Of a DNA stretch of 50,985 nt, positions 16,426 through 24,308 are shown piece after piece. Numbering within the stretch: the stretch's first letter is position 1; the number at the start of each line of letters is the position of its first letter. Source of the DNA: Halosimplex carlsbadense 2-9-1. GTDB taxonomy: Archaea; Halobacteriota; Halobacteria; Halobacteriales; Haloarculaceae. The DNA is taken from assembly GCF_000337455.1 (NCBI RefSeq), contig NZ_AOIU01000024.1, forward strand, positions 1-50,985. The letters run 5' to 3'. A program made the position numbers and the translations under genes. The notes under the pieces are model-generated. The model saw only the letters and a program-made list of their open reading frames with translations. It was not told the DNA's origin and did not search any database.

Positions 16426-16602
16426 CGATGAACAGCCCCCTTCAAACCCACGGCGCTCGCATCCGGTCGTCGGGCAGCAGTTCCGACGGCCACGAGCGCT
16501 CCGTTCGCCTGGCTGCAAACGCGCAGGCGGCGGCTCGATCCGGCGCGGCGAGCGCCGGGATCGAAAGCGGTTTGAAGGGCGGCACGAAAGACAGAATCGC
16601 GA

Positions 16603-16687
16603 GCAGGGATAGCCAAGTCAGGCCAACGGCGCAGCGTTCAGGGCGCTGTCCCGTAGGGGTCCGCAGGTTCAAATCCTGCTCCCTGCA
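16603..16687 (+). tRNA. tRNA-Leu (anticodon CAG)
   Basis: An 85-base class II tRNA. Acceptor strand GCAGGGA (16603-16609) pairs with TCCCTGC (16680-16686), discriminator A. Anticodon stem CAGCG/CGCTG encloses TTCAGGG, giving CAG. The variable arm is TCCCGTAGGGGTC and the T arm CGCAGGTTCAAATCCTGCT. No intron. It lies in the middle of the ribosomal block, 18 bases before the L18e gene, and about 177 bases of unassigned DNA separate it from rpoD. Confidence 0.95.
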
Positions 16688-16705
16688 CTTTTCTAGGAGA
16701 AACGT

Positions 16706-17056
16706 ATGAGCAAGAGCAATCCGAGACTCAGTAGCCTCATCGCTGACCTCAAGACGACCGCCCGCAACTCGGGCGGCGACGTCTGGGGCGACGTGGCCGA
16801 GCGCTTAGAGAGTCCGCGGCGCACCCACGCGGAAGTCAACCTGGGGCGTATCGAGCGATACGCCCAGGAGGACGAGACCGTGGTCGTGCCCGGCAAGGTG
16901 CTCGGCAGTGGCGTCCTGCAGAAGGACGTGACCGTCGCTGCGGTCGACTTCTCCGGCACGGCCGAGAAGAAGATCGACCAGGTCGGCGAGGCGGCACCGC
17001 TAGAACAGGTACTCGAGAACAACCCCGAGGGATCGAACGTGCGGGTGATCCGATGA
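16706..17056 (+). CDS. rpl18e: Large-subunit ribosomal protein eL18
   Basis: A 116-residue archaeal/eukaryotic-type L18e of the 50S subunit. Conserved features are the [19 protein letters not shown] start, the basic [14 protein letters not shown] helix and the [21 protein letters not shown] core with FSGTAEKKI. Its TGA overlaps the uL13 start (4 bases). This opens the classic archaeal L18e-L13-S9-RpoN-RpoK string. Confidence 0.97.
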   Translation: MSKSNPRLSSLIADLKTTARNSGGDVWGDVAERLESPRRTHAEVNLGRIERYAQEDETVVVPGKVLGSGVLQKDVTVAAVDFSGTAEKKIDQVGEAAPLEQVLENNPEGSNVRVIR

Positions 17057-17490
17057 GCCTCGCCGAGTTCGAGGCCGACGTGGTCGTCGACGCGCGTGAC
17101 TGCATCCTCGGTCGCGTCGCCTCGCAGGTCGCCGAACGGGCGATGGACGGCGAGCGCGTCGCCGTGGTCAACGCGGAGGCGGCGGTCATCACCGGCAGCG
17201 AGGACGACGTGATCGGCACGTTCGAGACGCGCCGGGAGCTTGGCTCCGACCAGGGGCCGGCCTACCCGAAGCGACCGGACGGCATCCTCAAGCGGTCGAT
17301 CCGCGGGATGGTGCCCTACAAGACGACGCGCGGTCGCGACGCCTTCGAGAACGTCCGCGTCTACGTGGGCAACCCCTACGACGACGAGGGCGAGGTCCTC
17401 GACGGCACGTCGCTGGACCGACTGTCGAACATCAAGTTCGTCTCGCTCGGCGACGTGAGCGAGGCGCTGGGAGCCAACAACACATGGTAA
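17053..17490 (+). CDS. rplM: Large-subunit ribosomal protein uL13
   Basis: A 145-residue L13, an early 50S assembly protein. [29 protein letters not shown] and [24 protein letters not shown] are the conserved blocks. It overlaps L18e at its start by four bases and S9 at its end by seven, indicating translational coupling. Confidence 0.97.
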   Translation: MSLAEFEADVVVDARDCILGRVASQVAERAMDGERVAVVNAEAAVITGSEDDVIGTFETRRELGSDQGPAYPKRPDGILKRSIRGMVPYKTTRGRDAFENVRVYVGNPYDDEGEVLDGTSLDRLSNIKFVSLGDVSEALGANNTW

Positions 17491-17882
17491 CGAACACCTC
17501 AGGCAAGAAGAAGACGGCCGTGGCCCGCGCGACGATCCGCGAGGGCGAGGGTCGTGTGCGTATCAACGCACAGCCAGTGGAGTTGACCGAGCCGGAGCTG
17601 GCCCAGCTGAAGATGCTCGAACCGTTCCGCCTGGCCGACGACGACCTCCGCGACGGAGTCGACGTCGAGGTGGACGTGCAGGGCGGCGGCGTGATGGGGC
17701 AGGCCGACGCGGCCCGCACCGCCATCGCCCGCGGGCTGGTCCAGCACACCAACGACGCCGAGCTGCGCGACGCGTTCATGGAGTTCGACCGGTCGCTTTT
17801 GGTCAACGACGTGCGCCAGAGCGAGTCCAAGAAGTGGGGCGGCCCCGGCGCACGGGCCCGCTACCAGAAATCCTACCGGTGA
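17484..17882 (+). CDS. rpsI: Small-subunit ribosomal protein uS9
   Basis: A 132-residue S9, whose basic C-terminal tail reaches the P-site tRNA. The [21 protein letters not shown] start, [19 protein letters not shown] core and the diagnostic [17 protein letters not shown] ending are all present. It overlaps uL13 by seven bases and precedes rpoN by seven. Confidence 0.98.
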   Translation: MVTNTSGKKKTAVARATIREGEGRVRINAQPVELTEPELAQLKMLEPFRLADDDLRDGVDVEVDVQGGGVMGQADAARTAIARGLVQHTNDAELRDAFMEFDRSLLVNDVRQSESKKWGGPGARARYQKSYR

Positions 17883-17889
17883 TATCGCC

Positions 17890-18090
17890 ATGATGGTCCC
17901 GGTCCGGTGTTTCACGTGCGGCAACGTCGTCGGCGAACACTGGGAGGAGTTCAAGGCTCGCACCCGCGAGGCCGAAGAGGCCGAGGACCCGGAGAAGGTC
18001 CTCGACGACCTGGGCGTCGAACGGCACTGCTGCCGGCGGATGCTCGTCTCGCACAAGGACCTGGTCGACATCGTCGCACCCTACCAATGA
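17890..18090 (+). CDS. rpoN: RNA polymerase subunit N (Rpb10)
   Basis: A 66-residue zinc-binding subunit linking RpoD/L to the polymerase core. Metal ligands CFTC (Cys7, Cys10) and the HCCRRM pair near residue 46 form the zinc bundle. [16 protein letters not shown] and the LVDIVAPYQ end are typical. Two adjacent ATG codons (17890 and 17893) can serve as start; the second gives the more usual MVPVRC N-terminus. The stop overlaps the rpoK start (atga). Confidence 0.97.
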   Translation: MMVPVRCFTCGNVVGEHWEEFKARTREAEEAEDPEKVLDDLGVERHCCRRMLVSHKDLVDIVAPYQ

Positions 18091-18263
18091 GCCAATCGTA
18101 CAACCGCTACGAGAAGGCCCGCATCATCGGCGCGCGAGCGCTGCAGGTGGCCTACGGGGCGCCCGTGCTCGTCGACACCGAGCAGACTCAGCCCATCCTG
18201 ATCGCCGCCGAGGAGTACGACTCCGGTGCGCTGCCCTTTACGGTCCGTCGGGGTGAGCGATGA
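18087..18263 (+). CDS. rpoK: RNA polymerase subunit K (Rpb6/omega)
   Basis: A 58-residue subunit that clamps the two ends of the largest polymerase subunit. The N-terminal region [23 protein letters not shown] and PFTVRRGER tail are the Rpb6 signature. The start ATG at 18087 overlaps the rpoN stop. A longer open frame upstream is the shifted frame of rpoN. It is followed by enolase with a 4-base overlap. Confidence 0.96.
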   Translation: MSQSYNRYEKARIIGARALQVAYGAPVLVDTEQTQPILIAAEEYDSGALPFTVRRGER

Positions 18264-19465
18264 CGCTCGTCACCGACGTTCGGCTGCGCCGCGTGCTCGA
18301 CTCGCGGGGCAACGCCACCGTCGAGGCCGACGTGCTGACCGAGGAGGGCGGCTTCGGCCGCGCGGCCGCACCGAGCGGCGCCTCCACCGGCGAGTACGAG
18401 GCCATCGAACTGCCGGCCGCCGAGGCCATCGCGAAGGCTCGCGAGGACGCGATCCCCCGACTCGTCGGGGAGGTCCACGCGGGCAACCAGCGCGAGGTCG
18501 ACGCGGCGCTGGCCGCCGCCGACGGCACCGACGACTTCTCGGGCATCGGCGCCAACAGCGCGGTCGCCATCTCGATGGCCGCCGCGAAGGCCGGCGCCAG
18601 CGTCACCGGCGCGCCGCTGTACCAGCACCTCGGCGGGACCTTCCGCGGGAACACGTTCCCGATTCCGCTGGGCAACATCGTCGGCGGCGGCGAACACGCC
18701 GCCGACGCGACGGATATCCAGGAGTTCCTCGCGGCGCCCGTCGGGGCGCCCTCCGTGTCGGAGGCCATCTTCGCCAACGCCGCGGTCCACGCGAAGGTCC
18801 ACGATATCCTGATCGAGCGCGACGAGCCCTGCGGCAAGGGCGACGAGGGCGCGTGGGCGCCGTCGATCGACGACGCCGAGGCCTTCGAGATCGTCGACGA
18901 GGCGACCAAGGCCGTCGCCGACGAGGTCGGCTTCGAGATCCGCTTCGGCCTGGACGTGGCCGCCGCGGAGATGTACGACGAGGACGAAGGCGGCTACGTC
19001 TACTCCGACCAGGTCCGATCGACGGAGGAGCAGGTCGAGTACATCGCCGACCTCGTGCGCGAGTACGACCTCAAGTACGTCGAGGACCCCCTCGACGAGG
19101 ACGATTACGAGGGGTTCGCCGACCTCACCGAGCAGGTCGGCGACCGTACCTTAGTCTGTGGCGACGACCTCTTCGTGACCAACACCGACCGGCTGGGTGA
19201 GGGCATCCAGCAGGGCGCGGCCAACAGCATCCTGATCAAACCGAACCAGATCGGGACGCTGTCGGACGCGTTCGACGCCATCGAGCTGGCGGTCGAGAAC
19301 GCCTACGGACACGTCGTCTCCCACCGCAGCGGTGAGACGACGGACGCAACCATCGCACACCTCGCAGTCGCGACGGACGCGCCGTTCATCAAGACGGGCG
19401 CGGTCGCGGGCGAGCGCACTGCCAAGCTGAACGAACTCATCCGAATCGAGGACAACGCAGTATGA
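18260..19465 (+). CDS. eno: Enolase
   Basis: A 401-residue 2-phosphoglycerate dehydratase for lower glycolysis/gluconeogenesis. Key sites are visible: [10 protein letters not shown] start, GASTGEYEA loop with substrate contacts, the magnesium ligands in [19 protein letters not shown] and CGDDLFVTN, the catalytic Lys in LIKPNQIGT, and SHRSGETTD. Length is normal. Embedding of eno between rpoK and rpsB is a recurring haloarchaeal arrangement, with overlaps of 4 bases on both sides. The protein is strongly acidic. Confidence 0.97.
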   Translation: MTLVTDVRLRRVLDSRGNATVEADVLTEEGGFGRAAAPSGASTGEYEAIELPAAEAIAKAREDAIPRLVGEVHAGNQREVDAALAAADGTDDFSGIGANSAVAISMAAAKAGASVTGAPLYQHLGGTFRGNTFPIPLGNIVGGGEHAADATDIQEFLAAPVGAPSVSEAIFANAAVHAKVHDILIERDEPCGKGDEGAWAPSIDDAEAFEIVDEATKAVADEVGFEIRFGLDVAAAEMYDEDEGGYVYSDQVRSTEEQVEYIADLVREYDLKYVEDPLDEDDYEGFADLTEQVGDRTLVCGDDLFVTNTDRLGEGIQQGAANSILIKPNQIGTLSDAFDAIELAVENAYGHVVSHRSGETTDATIAHLAVATDAPFIKTGAVAGERTAKLNELIRIEDNAV

Positions 19466-20247
19466 GCGGAAACGAAAACGAAGGTCTCGACGCCAGCGAC
19501 TCCGAGGTCGACCCCGAGGTCGACGAGGACGCGGCGGCCGAGACAGAGACTGAGGAACCGGCCACTGGGGCCGACGAGCGGGTCGCCGACGAGGCGGCCG
19601 ACGAGGAGCCGGCCGAGGAGGCCGACGAGGGGCCCGCCCTCGACGAGGACGTCATGCCCGACGACGAGGCAGACCTCCTCATCCCCGTCGAGGACTACCT
19701 GGCCGCAGGGGTCCACATCGGTACCCAGCAGAAGACCAAGGACATGCAGCGGTTCATCCACCGCGTCCGGACCGACGGGCTGTACGTGCTCGACGTGAGC
19801 ATGACGGACACCCGTATCCGGACCGCGGCGGACTTCCTGGCCAACTACGACCCCGAGCAGATCCTCGTGGCGTCGTCGCGCCAGTACGGCCGCTTCCCCG
19901 CCGAGAAGTTCGCCGACGCCGTGGGCGCCCGCGCCCGCACCGGCCGCTTCATCCCGGGAACGCTGACCAACCCCGACTACGAGGGCTACATCGAGCCCGA
20001 CGTCGTGGTCGTCACCGACCCCATCGGCGACGCCCAGGCCGTCAAGGAGGCTATCACGGTCGGCATCCCGGTCATCGCGATGTGCGACTCCAACAACCAG
20101 ACCTCCAACGTCGACCTGGTCGTCCCGACCAACAACAAGGGGCGCAAGGCCCTGTCGGTCGTCTACTGGCTGCTGGCCAACGAGACGCTCGACCGCCGCG
20201 GCGCCGAGCCGTCCTACGGTCTCGACGACTTCGAGACCGAGATTTAA
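19462..20247 (+). CDS. rpsB: Small-subunit ribosomal protein uS2
   Basis: A 261-residue S2. The first 65 residues are an acidic low-complexity extension (Glu/Asp/Ala-rich), longer than in non-halophiles. The core starts near [20 protein letters not shown] and includes [40 protein letters not shown] and [10 protein letters not shown]. It ends the ribosomal block. A T-rich patch (tttcgacttctgtttcg) from 20258 may help terminate transcription. Confidence 0.96.
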   Translation: MSGNENEGLDASDSEVDPEVDEDAAAETETEEPATGADERVADEAADEEPAEEADEGPALDEDVMPDDEADLLIPVEDYLAAGVHIGTQQKTKDMQRFIHRVRTDGLYVLDVSMTDTRIRTAADFLANYDPEQILVASSRQYGRFPAEKFADAVGARARTGRFIPGTLTNPDYEGYIEPDVVVVTDPIGDAQAVKEAITVGIPVIAMCDSNNQTSNVDLVVPTNNKGRKALSVVYWLLANETLDRRGAEPSYGLDDFETEI

Positions 20248-20321
20248 CGCGCTCGTTTCGACTTCTGTTTCGAACGGTTCGACCTCGTAGCAGCCGCCGT
20301 ACCGTGGTGGCGCGTCCGCAC

Positions 20322-20330
20322 AAAGTATTA
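20322..20330 (+). promoter_or_regulatory. TATA-like element for the molybdopterin oxidoreductase
   Basis: aaagtatta lies 26-34 bases before the ATG at 20356. Confidence 0.45.
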
Positions 20331-20355
20331 CCGCCGTCAGTCCTGAGACCGGGGC

Positions 20356-21966
20356 ATGGACGGACGGGAACGCGCCGTGTTCGGGTGGGCGGCGACGGCG
20401 GTCGTGTGGCTGGTCGGGATCCTCGCGGCCGCGCCGCTGGTGGGCGGGCACCCGCTGGCGGTCGCCGCGCAGGTCGTGATCGAGGCCTCGCCCGGGGCGG
20501 TCGCGACGCTGGCGATCGAGACGCTGGGCGCGGCCGCACAGCCCGCGCTGATGGCCGGTATCGCGATCGCGGCGGTGGCCGCCGCAGCGGGGATCGCGGC
20601 CTTCACCGAGGGGTACGGACCCACCCGGAGCCAGGAGCGCTACCTCGCCACCGGCGTCTCGATACTCGTGGTCGTCCTGACGGCCGTGGGCTTTCGGGCA
20701 GCGGGCGACGGCGTCTTCTGGCGGTGGACGCTCGCGACGGCGCTGGCGCTGGCGCCACCGGGGCTCCTCCGCCTGGCGAGCGGGGGCCACCGTCCGTCGG
20801 TGGGTCGGCGACGGACGCTCCGGAACCTCGGCGGCGCGGTCGGGCTGGCGGCAGGTGGCGCGATCGCGGCCCGGAGCCTTGGTCGACCGGCGACCTCCGG
20901 TGACGGACCCCAGCCCGGCGAGTCGCTGGACGCGGTCGCCGAGAAGCGCGACGAAGGGACGACGACCCCCGACTCCGGACGCACGGCGACGCCACCGAGG
21001 ACCGGCGAGATACTCGAATCACGAAGCACGACCGAGAACGTCGTCGTCTCGGTCGCCGAGCCCGACGCGGACCCGGCGTTCGGCTACGACTTCGCGGGGA
21101 TGCCGGCGGCGGTCGGGACGGCCGCCGACCACTACGTCGTCGACAAGAACGTCTCCAATCCGAGCGTCGACGCGGAGCGGTGGTCGCTGTCGGTCCGCGG
21201 CGCGGTCCAGGAGTCCTACGATCTCTCCTTCTCCGACGTAGTCACCCACCCCGAGGCTCGCGATATGACGGTCACGACGGCGTGTATCTCTAACTCCGTC
21301 GGCGGCGACCTCATCAGCACCGCCGAGTGGCGGGCGGTGCCGGTTCGGGCGCTCCTGGAGGAAGCGGGCGTTCCCGACGCCGCCGAGGACGTGGTGACGC
21401 TGGCGGCGGACGGCTACACGGAGGCGATCCCGTGGGACGCGGTGAGCGACCGCGAGGACATCGTGCTCGCAGTCGGGATGGACGGGCGAACTCTTCCGAA
21501 GGAGCACGGCTTCCCGGCGCGGCTCCTGATCCCCGGCCGCTACGGGATGAAATCGACGAAGTGGGTCGAAGCCATCGAGGTCAGCGCCGGCGACCACGAG
21601 GGCTACTGGGAGGCTCGCGGCTGGGTCGAGGAGGCCGTCGTCAACACGCTCTCGTACGTCCGCTCGGTCCAGCGCCGGGGCGACCGCGTGGCCGTCGGTG
21701 GGGTCGCCTACGGCGGCCGGCGCGGGATCGACGGCGTCGAGGTGAGCTTCGACGGCGGCGACACGTGGGCCGACGCGACCCTCGAAGATCCGCCCTCGCC
21801 CCACGCCTGGCGGCGCTTCCGCCACGTCGCCGAGTTGCCGGATTCGGGGCCGAAGGACGTGGTCGTCCGCGCCACGGACGGGACCGGCGAGCGCCAGACG
21901 AGCGAGGAAACGGGCGCTCACCCCGGCGGCTCGACGGGGTGGCACTCCGTGACCGTCTCGCTGTGA
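20356..21966 (+). CDS. Membrane-anchored molybdopterin-dependent oxidoreductase (sulfite oxidase family)
   Basis: A 536-residue protein. Residues 1-145 carry four predicted membrane segments. A basic step and another hydrophobic stretch (RRTLRNLGGAVGLAAGG) come next, then a Ser/Thr/Asp-rich linker to about 225. The sulfite-oxidase-type molybdopterin domain fills the rest: TTACISNSVGGDL holds Cys310, the expected molybdenum ligand, and GRYGMKSTKWVEAIEV is the other family signature. The C-terminal immunoglobulin-like dimerisation region (VEVSFDGGDTWADA) is present. The active domain should face the cell exterior. Its electron acceptor is unknown and the substrate may be sulfite or another sulfur/nitrogen oxide. 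It depends on MoaA-derived cofactor. Confidence 0.88.
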   Translation: MDGRERAVFGWAATAVVWLVGILAAAPLVGGHPLAVAAQVVIEASPGAVATLAIETLGAAAQPALMAGIAIAAVAAAAGIAAFTEGYGPTRSQERYLATGVSILVVVLTAVGFRAAGDGVFWRWTLATALALAPPGLLRLASGGHRPSVGRRRTLRNLGGAVGLAAGGAIAARSLGRPATSGDGPQPGESLDAVAEKRDEGTTTPDSGRTATPPRTGEILESRSTTENVVVSVAEPDADPAFGYDFAGMPAAVGTAADHYVVDKNVSNPSVDAERWSLSVRGAVQESYDLSFSDVVTHPEARDMTVTTACISNSVGGDLISTAEWRAVPVRALLEEAGVPDAAEDVVTLAADGYTEAIPWDAVSDREDIVLAVGMDGRTLPKEHGFPARLLIPGRYGMKSTKWVEAIEVSAGDHEGYWEARGWVEEAVVNTLSYVRSVQRRGDRVAVGGVAYGGRRGIDGVEVSFDGGDTWADATLEDPPSPHAWRRFRHVAELPDSGPKDVVVRATDGTGERQTSEETGAHPGGSTGWHSVTVSL

Positions 21967-22015
21967 GCGGCAAAACGGGGCGCGTCGGCGGTGTACCGTG
22001 TCGGATCGAGTGGCA

Positions 22016-22025
22016 CTTTTAAGTC
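22016..22025 (+). promoter_or_regulatory. TATA-like element for the DUF5518-type gene
   Basis: cttttaagtc lies 23-32 bases before the ATG at 22048, in the short gap after the molybdopterin oxidoreductase. Confidence 0.45.
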
Positions 22026-22047
22026 ACACGTGGGAGAACGGGGGCGC

Positions 22048-22425
22048 ATGAAGGAAGGCAACACGTTCATCAACGCGCTGATCGGTGCCATCGTGACCGC
22101 AGTCGTGGGCGGGTTCATTCCGTTCGGCCCCGCGGCCGGCGGTGCGGTCGCGGGCTATCTGCAGGGTGGGACCCGCTCGGACGGGCTGAAAGTCGGCGTG
22201 TTGTCCGGGATCATCGGACTGATCCCGCTCACGGCGGTCCTGTTTCTGGCGCTCAGCTTCTTCGGGGTCATCGCCGTCGGGAGCGGTGAGGCGGCGGGGC
22301 TGGCGATCGGCGGGGTGATAGCGGTCGGCATCTTCGCGCTCGTCGCTATCTACACGGTCGGCCTGAGCGCCCTGGGCGGCTGGATCGGCAACTACGTCAA
22401 GCAAGACACGGACATCGATATCTGA
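22048..22425 (+). CDS. DUF5518-type small membrane protein
   Basis: A 125-residue protein with four hydrophobic segments. The start FINALIGAIVTAVVGGFIPFGP, the glycine-rich AAGGAVAGYLQGG turn and a charged DGLKVG loop match the small haloarchaeal DUF5518 family, which has no assigned function. It closes with a short polar tail (QDTDIDI). The ATG at 22048 begins the family pattern; further upstream the frame has no family feature. Confidence 0.75.
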   Translation: MKEGNTFINALIGAIVTAVVGGFIPFGPAAGGAVAGYLQGGTRSDGLKVGVLSGIIGLIPLTAVLFLALSFFGVIAVGSGEAAGLAIGGVIAVGIFALVAIYTVGLSALGGWIGNYVKQDTDIDI

Positions 22426-22503
22426 GGCGAAACGGGGGACCGGTCGGCGACTTCCCGCGGCCCTTCGGAAACCATTACTTCCCCGCGGGTGCGATGAGCG
22501 GGC

Positions 22504-23487
22504 ATGGTTACCGCGAGCGCTCCCGGGAAGGTGTATCTCTTCGGGGAGCACGCAGTGGTGTACGGCGAGCCGGCGGTGCCCTGCGCCATCGACCGCCGTG
22601 CGCGGGTAACGGTCGAGCGACGGGCCGACGACCACCTCCGCGTCCACGCCGAGGACCTCAGCCTCGACGGGTTCACCGTCGAGTACGGGGGAACGGCGAG
22701 CGGCGACCCGGACGTGGACGTGCCCCAGTCGCTCGTCGAGGCGGCGACCGGCTACGTCGACGCCGCGGTCGAACAGGCCCGCGAGGCCGCCGATGCGCCC
22801 GACGCCGGCTTCGACATCACCATCGAGAGCGAGATCCCGCTGGGCGCCGGACTCGGCTCCTCGGCGGCGGTCACCGCCGCGGGCATCTACGCGGCCGCGG
22901 AGGAGCTCGGCGCGGACCTCTCGACCGACGAGGTCGCCGAACGCGCCTACTCCGCCGAGCTGGCCGTCCAGGAGGGCAACGCCTCCCGCGCGGACACGTT
23001 CTGTTCGGCGACGGGCGGCGCCGTTCGCGTCGAGGGCGACGACTGCCGGTCGCTCGACGCGCCGGACCTTCCGTTCGTCGTCGGCTTCGACGGCGGCGCG
23101 GGCGACACGGGCGCGCTCGTCGCGGGCGTGCGCGAACTGAAGAACTCCTACGACTTCGCGGCCGACACCGTGGCCGCGGTCGGCGACCTGGTACGCAGCG
23201 GAGAGGCGGCGCTCGCGGCCGGCGACCTCGCCGAACTCGGCGAGCTGATGAACTTCAACCACGGGTTGCTGTCGGCGCTGGGTGTCTCCTCGCGGTCGCT
23301 GGACGCGATGGTGTGGGCGGCCCGCGACGCCGGCGCGCTCGGGGCGAAGCTCACGGGCGCCGGCGGCGGCGGCTGCGTCGTCGCGCTCGACGAGACCGAG
23401 GAGACCGAGACCGCGCTGCGGTATCTCCCCGGCTGCGAGGAGACGTTCCGGGCGGAACTGGACACCGAGGGAGTCCGCGTCGAATGA
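22504..23487 (+). CDS. mvk: Mevalonate kinase
   Basis: A 327-residue GHMP kinase phosphorylating mevalonate for isoprenoid synthesis. Motif 1 is APGKVYLFGEHAVVYG near the N-terminus, motif 2 the glycine-rich ATP loop PLGAGLGSSAAV at residues 112-123, and motif 3 KLTGAGGGGCVVAL near the C-terminus. The ATG is preceded at 24-33 bases by accattactt, a plausible TATA. Its last four bases overlap the start of the isopentenyl phosphate kinase gene, so the two pathway enzymes are translated together. Length is normal for archaeal Mvk. Confidence 0.96.
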   Translation: MVTASAPGKVYLFGEHAVVYGEPAVPCAIDRRARVTVERRADDHLRVHAEDLSLDGFTVEYGGTASGDPDVDVPQSLVEAATGYVDAAVEQAREAADAPDAGFDITIESEIPLGAGLGSSAAVTAAGIYAAAEELGADLSTDEVAERAYSAELAVQEGNASRADTFCSATGGAVRVEGDDCRSLDAPDLPFVVGFDGGAGDTGALVAGVRELKNSYDFAADTVAAVGDLVRSGEAALAAGDLAELGELMNFNHGLLSALGVSSRSLDAMVWAARDAGALGAKLTGAGGGGCVVALDETEETETALRYLPGCEETFRAELDTEGVRVE

Positions 23488-24227
23488 CCACCGTGCTGAA
23501 GCTCGGCGGGAGCGTCGTCACCGAGAAGGACTCGCCCGAGACGGTCGACGAGGCCGCGCTCTCGCGGGCGGCCGAGGCGGTGGCCGACTTCGACGGCGAC
23601 CTGATCCTCGTCCACGGCGGCGGGAGCTTCGGCCACCACGCCGCCGCCGAGCGCGGGGTCAGCACGGAGTCGGGGACCCGTTCGGCCGCCGATGCCCGCG
23701 CGATCCACGACGCGATGGGGCGGCTCAACGCCGCCGTCCTCGACGCGCTCCACGAGGCGGGCATCGAGGCGCTCCCGGTGAGACCGCTGTCGCTCGCCAG
23801 CCGCGACGCCGACGGCGACCTCTCCCTGCCGACGGGGAGCGCGGCGACGATGCTGGCCGAGGGGTTCGTCCCGGTGCTCCACGGCGACGGCGTCGTCCAG
23901 TCGGGGGCCGGCGTGACGGTCACGAGCGGCGACGACCTCGTCGTGGCGCTGGCCGAGAGCGGCGCGCTCGACGTGGACCGGGTCGGCCTCTGTTCGACGG
24001 TTCCCGGAGTCCTCGACGGCGACGGCGACGTGATCGCGCGGATCGACCGGTTCGCGGACGCCGCCGACGCGCTGGGGGGCAGCGACGCGACGGACGTGAC
24101 CGGCGGGATGGCCGCCAAGGTGGAGAAACTGCTCGCGCTCGGGGCGCCGGCACACGTCTTCGGTCCCGAGGGTCTCGAGGAGTTCGTCGCCGGCGGGTCG
24201 CCCGGGACCGTCGTCCGCGGGGAGTGA
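23484..24227 (+). CDS. ipk: Isopentenyl phosphate kinase
   Basis: A 247-residue amino-acid-kinase-fold enzyme that makes isopentenyl diphosphate from isopentenyl phosphate, the last step of the archaeal alternate mevalonate route. LKLGGSVVTEK starts the fold, HGGGSFGHHAA carries the His that separates IPK from other members, and SGDDLVVALAE and DVTGGMAAKVEK follow. Overlap with mvk and nearness to the polyprenyl synthase gene confirm the pathway. The chosen ATG at 23484 overlaps the mvk stop. Confidence 0.95.
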   Translation: MTTVLKLGGSVVTEKDSPETVDEAALSRAAEAVADFDGDLILVHGGGSFGHHAAAERGVSTESGTRSAADARAIHDAMGRLNAAVLDALHEAGIEALPVRPLSLASRDADGDLSLPTGSAATMLAEGFVPVLHGDGVVQSGAGVTVTSGDDLVVALAESGALDVDRVGLCSTVPGVLDGDGDVIARIDRFADAADALGGSDATDVTGGMAAKVEKLLALGAPAHVFGPEGLEEFVAGGSPGTVVRGE

Positions 24228-24277
24228 CGCGCGGTCCCACCGCGGGCGGGACGTGTCGCCGACCCGAACGGCGTAAC

Positions 24278-24286
24278 CTATTAGGT
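24278..24286 (+). promoter_or_regulatory. Palindromic TATA-like element before the acidic repeat protein
   Basis: cctattagg is a short palindromic AT-rich site, 23-31 bases before the ATG at 24309. Confidence 0.35.
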
Positions 24287-24308
24287 CGGGCTATGCAATG
24301 GGGGTGAT

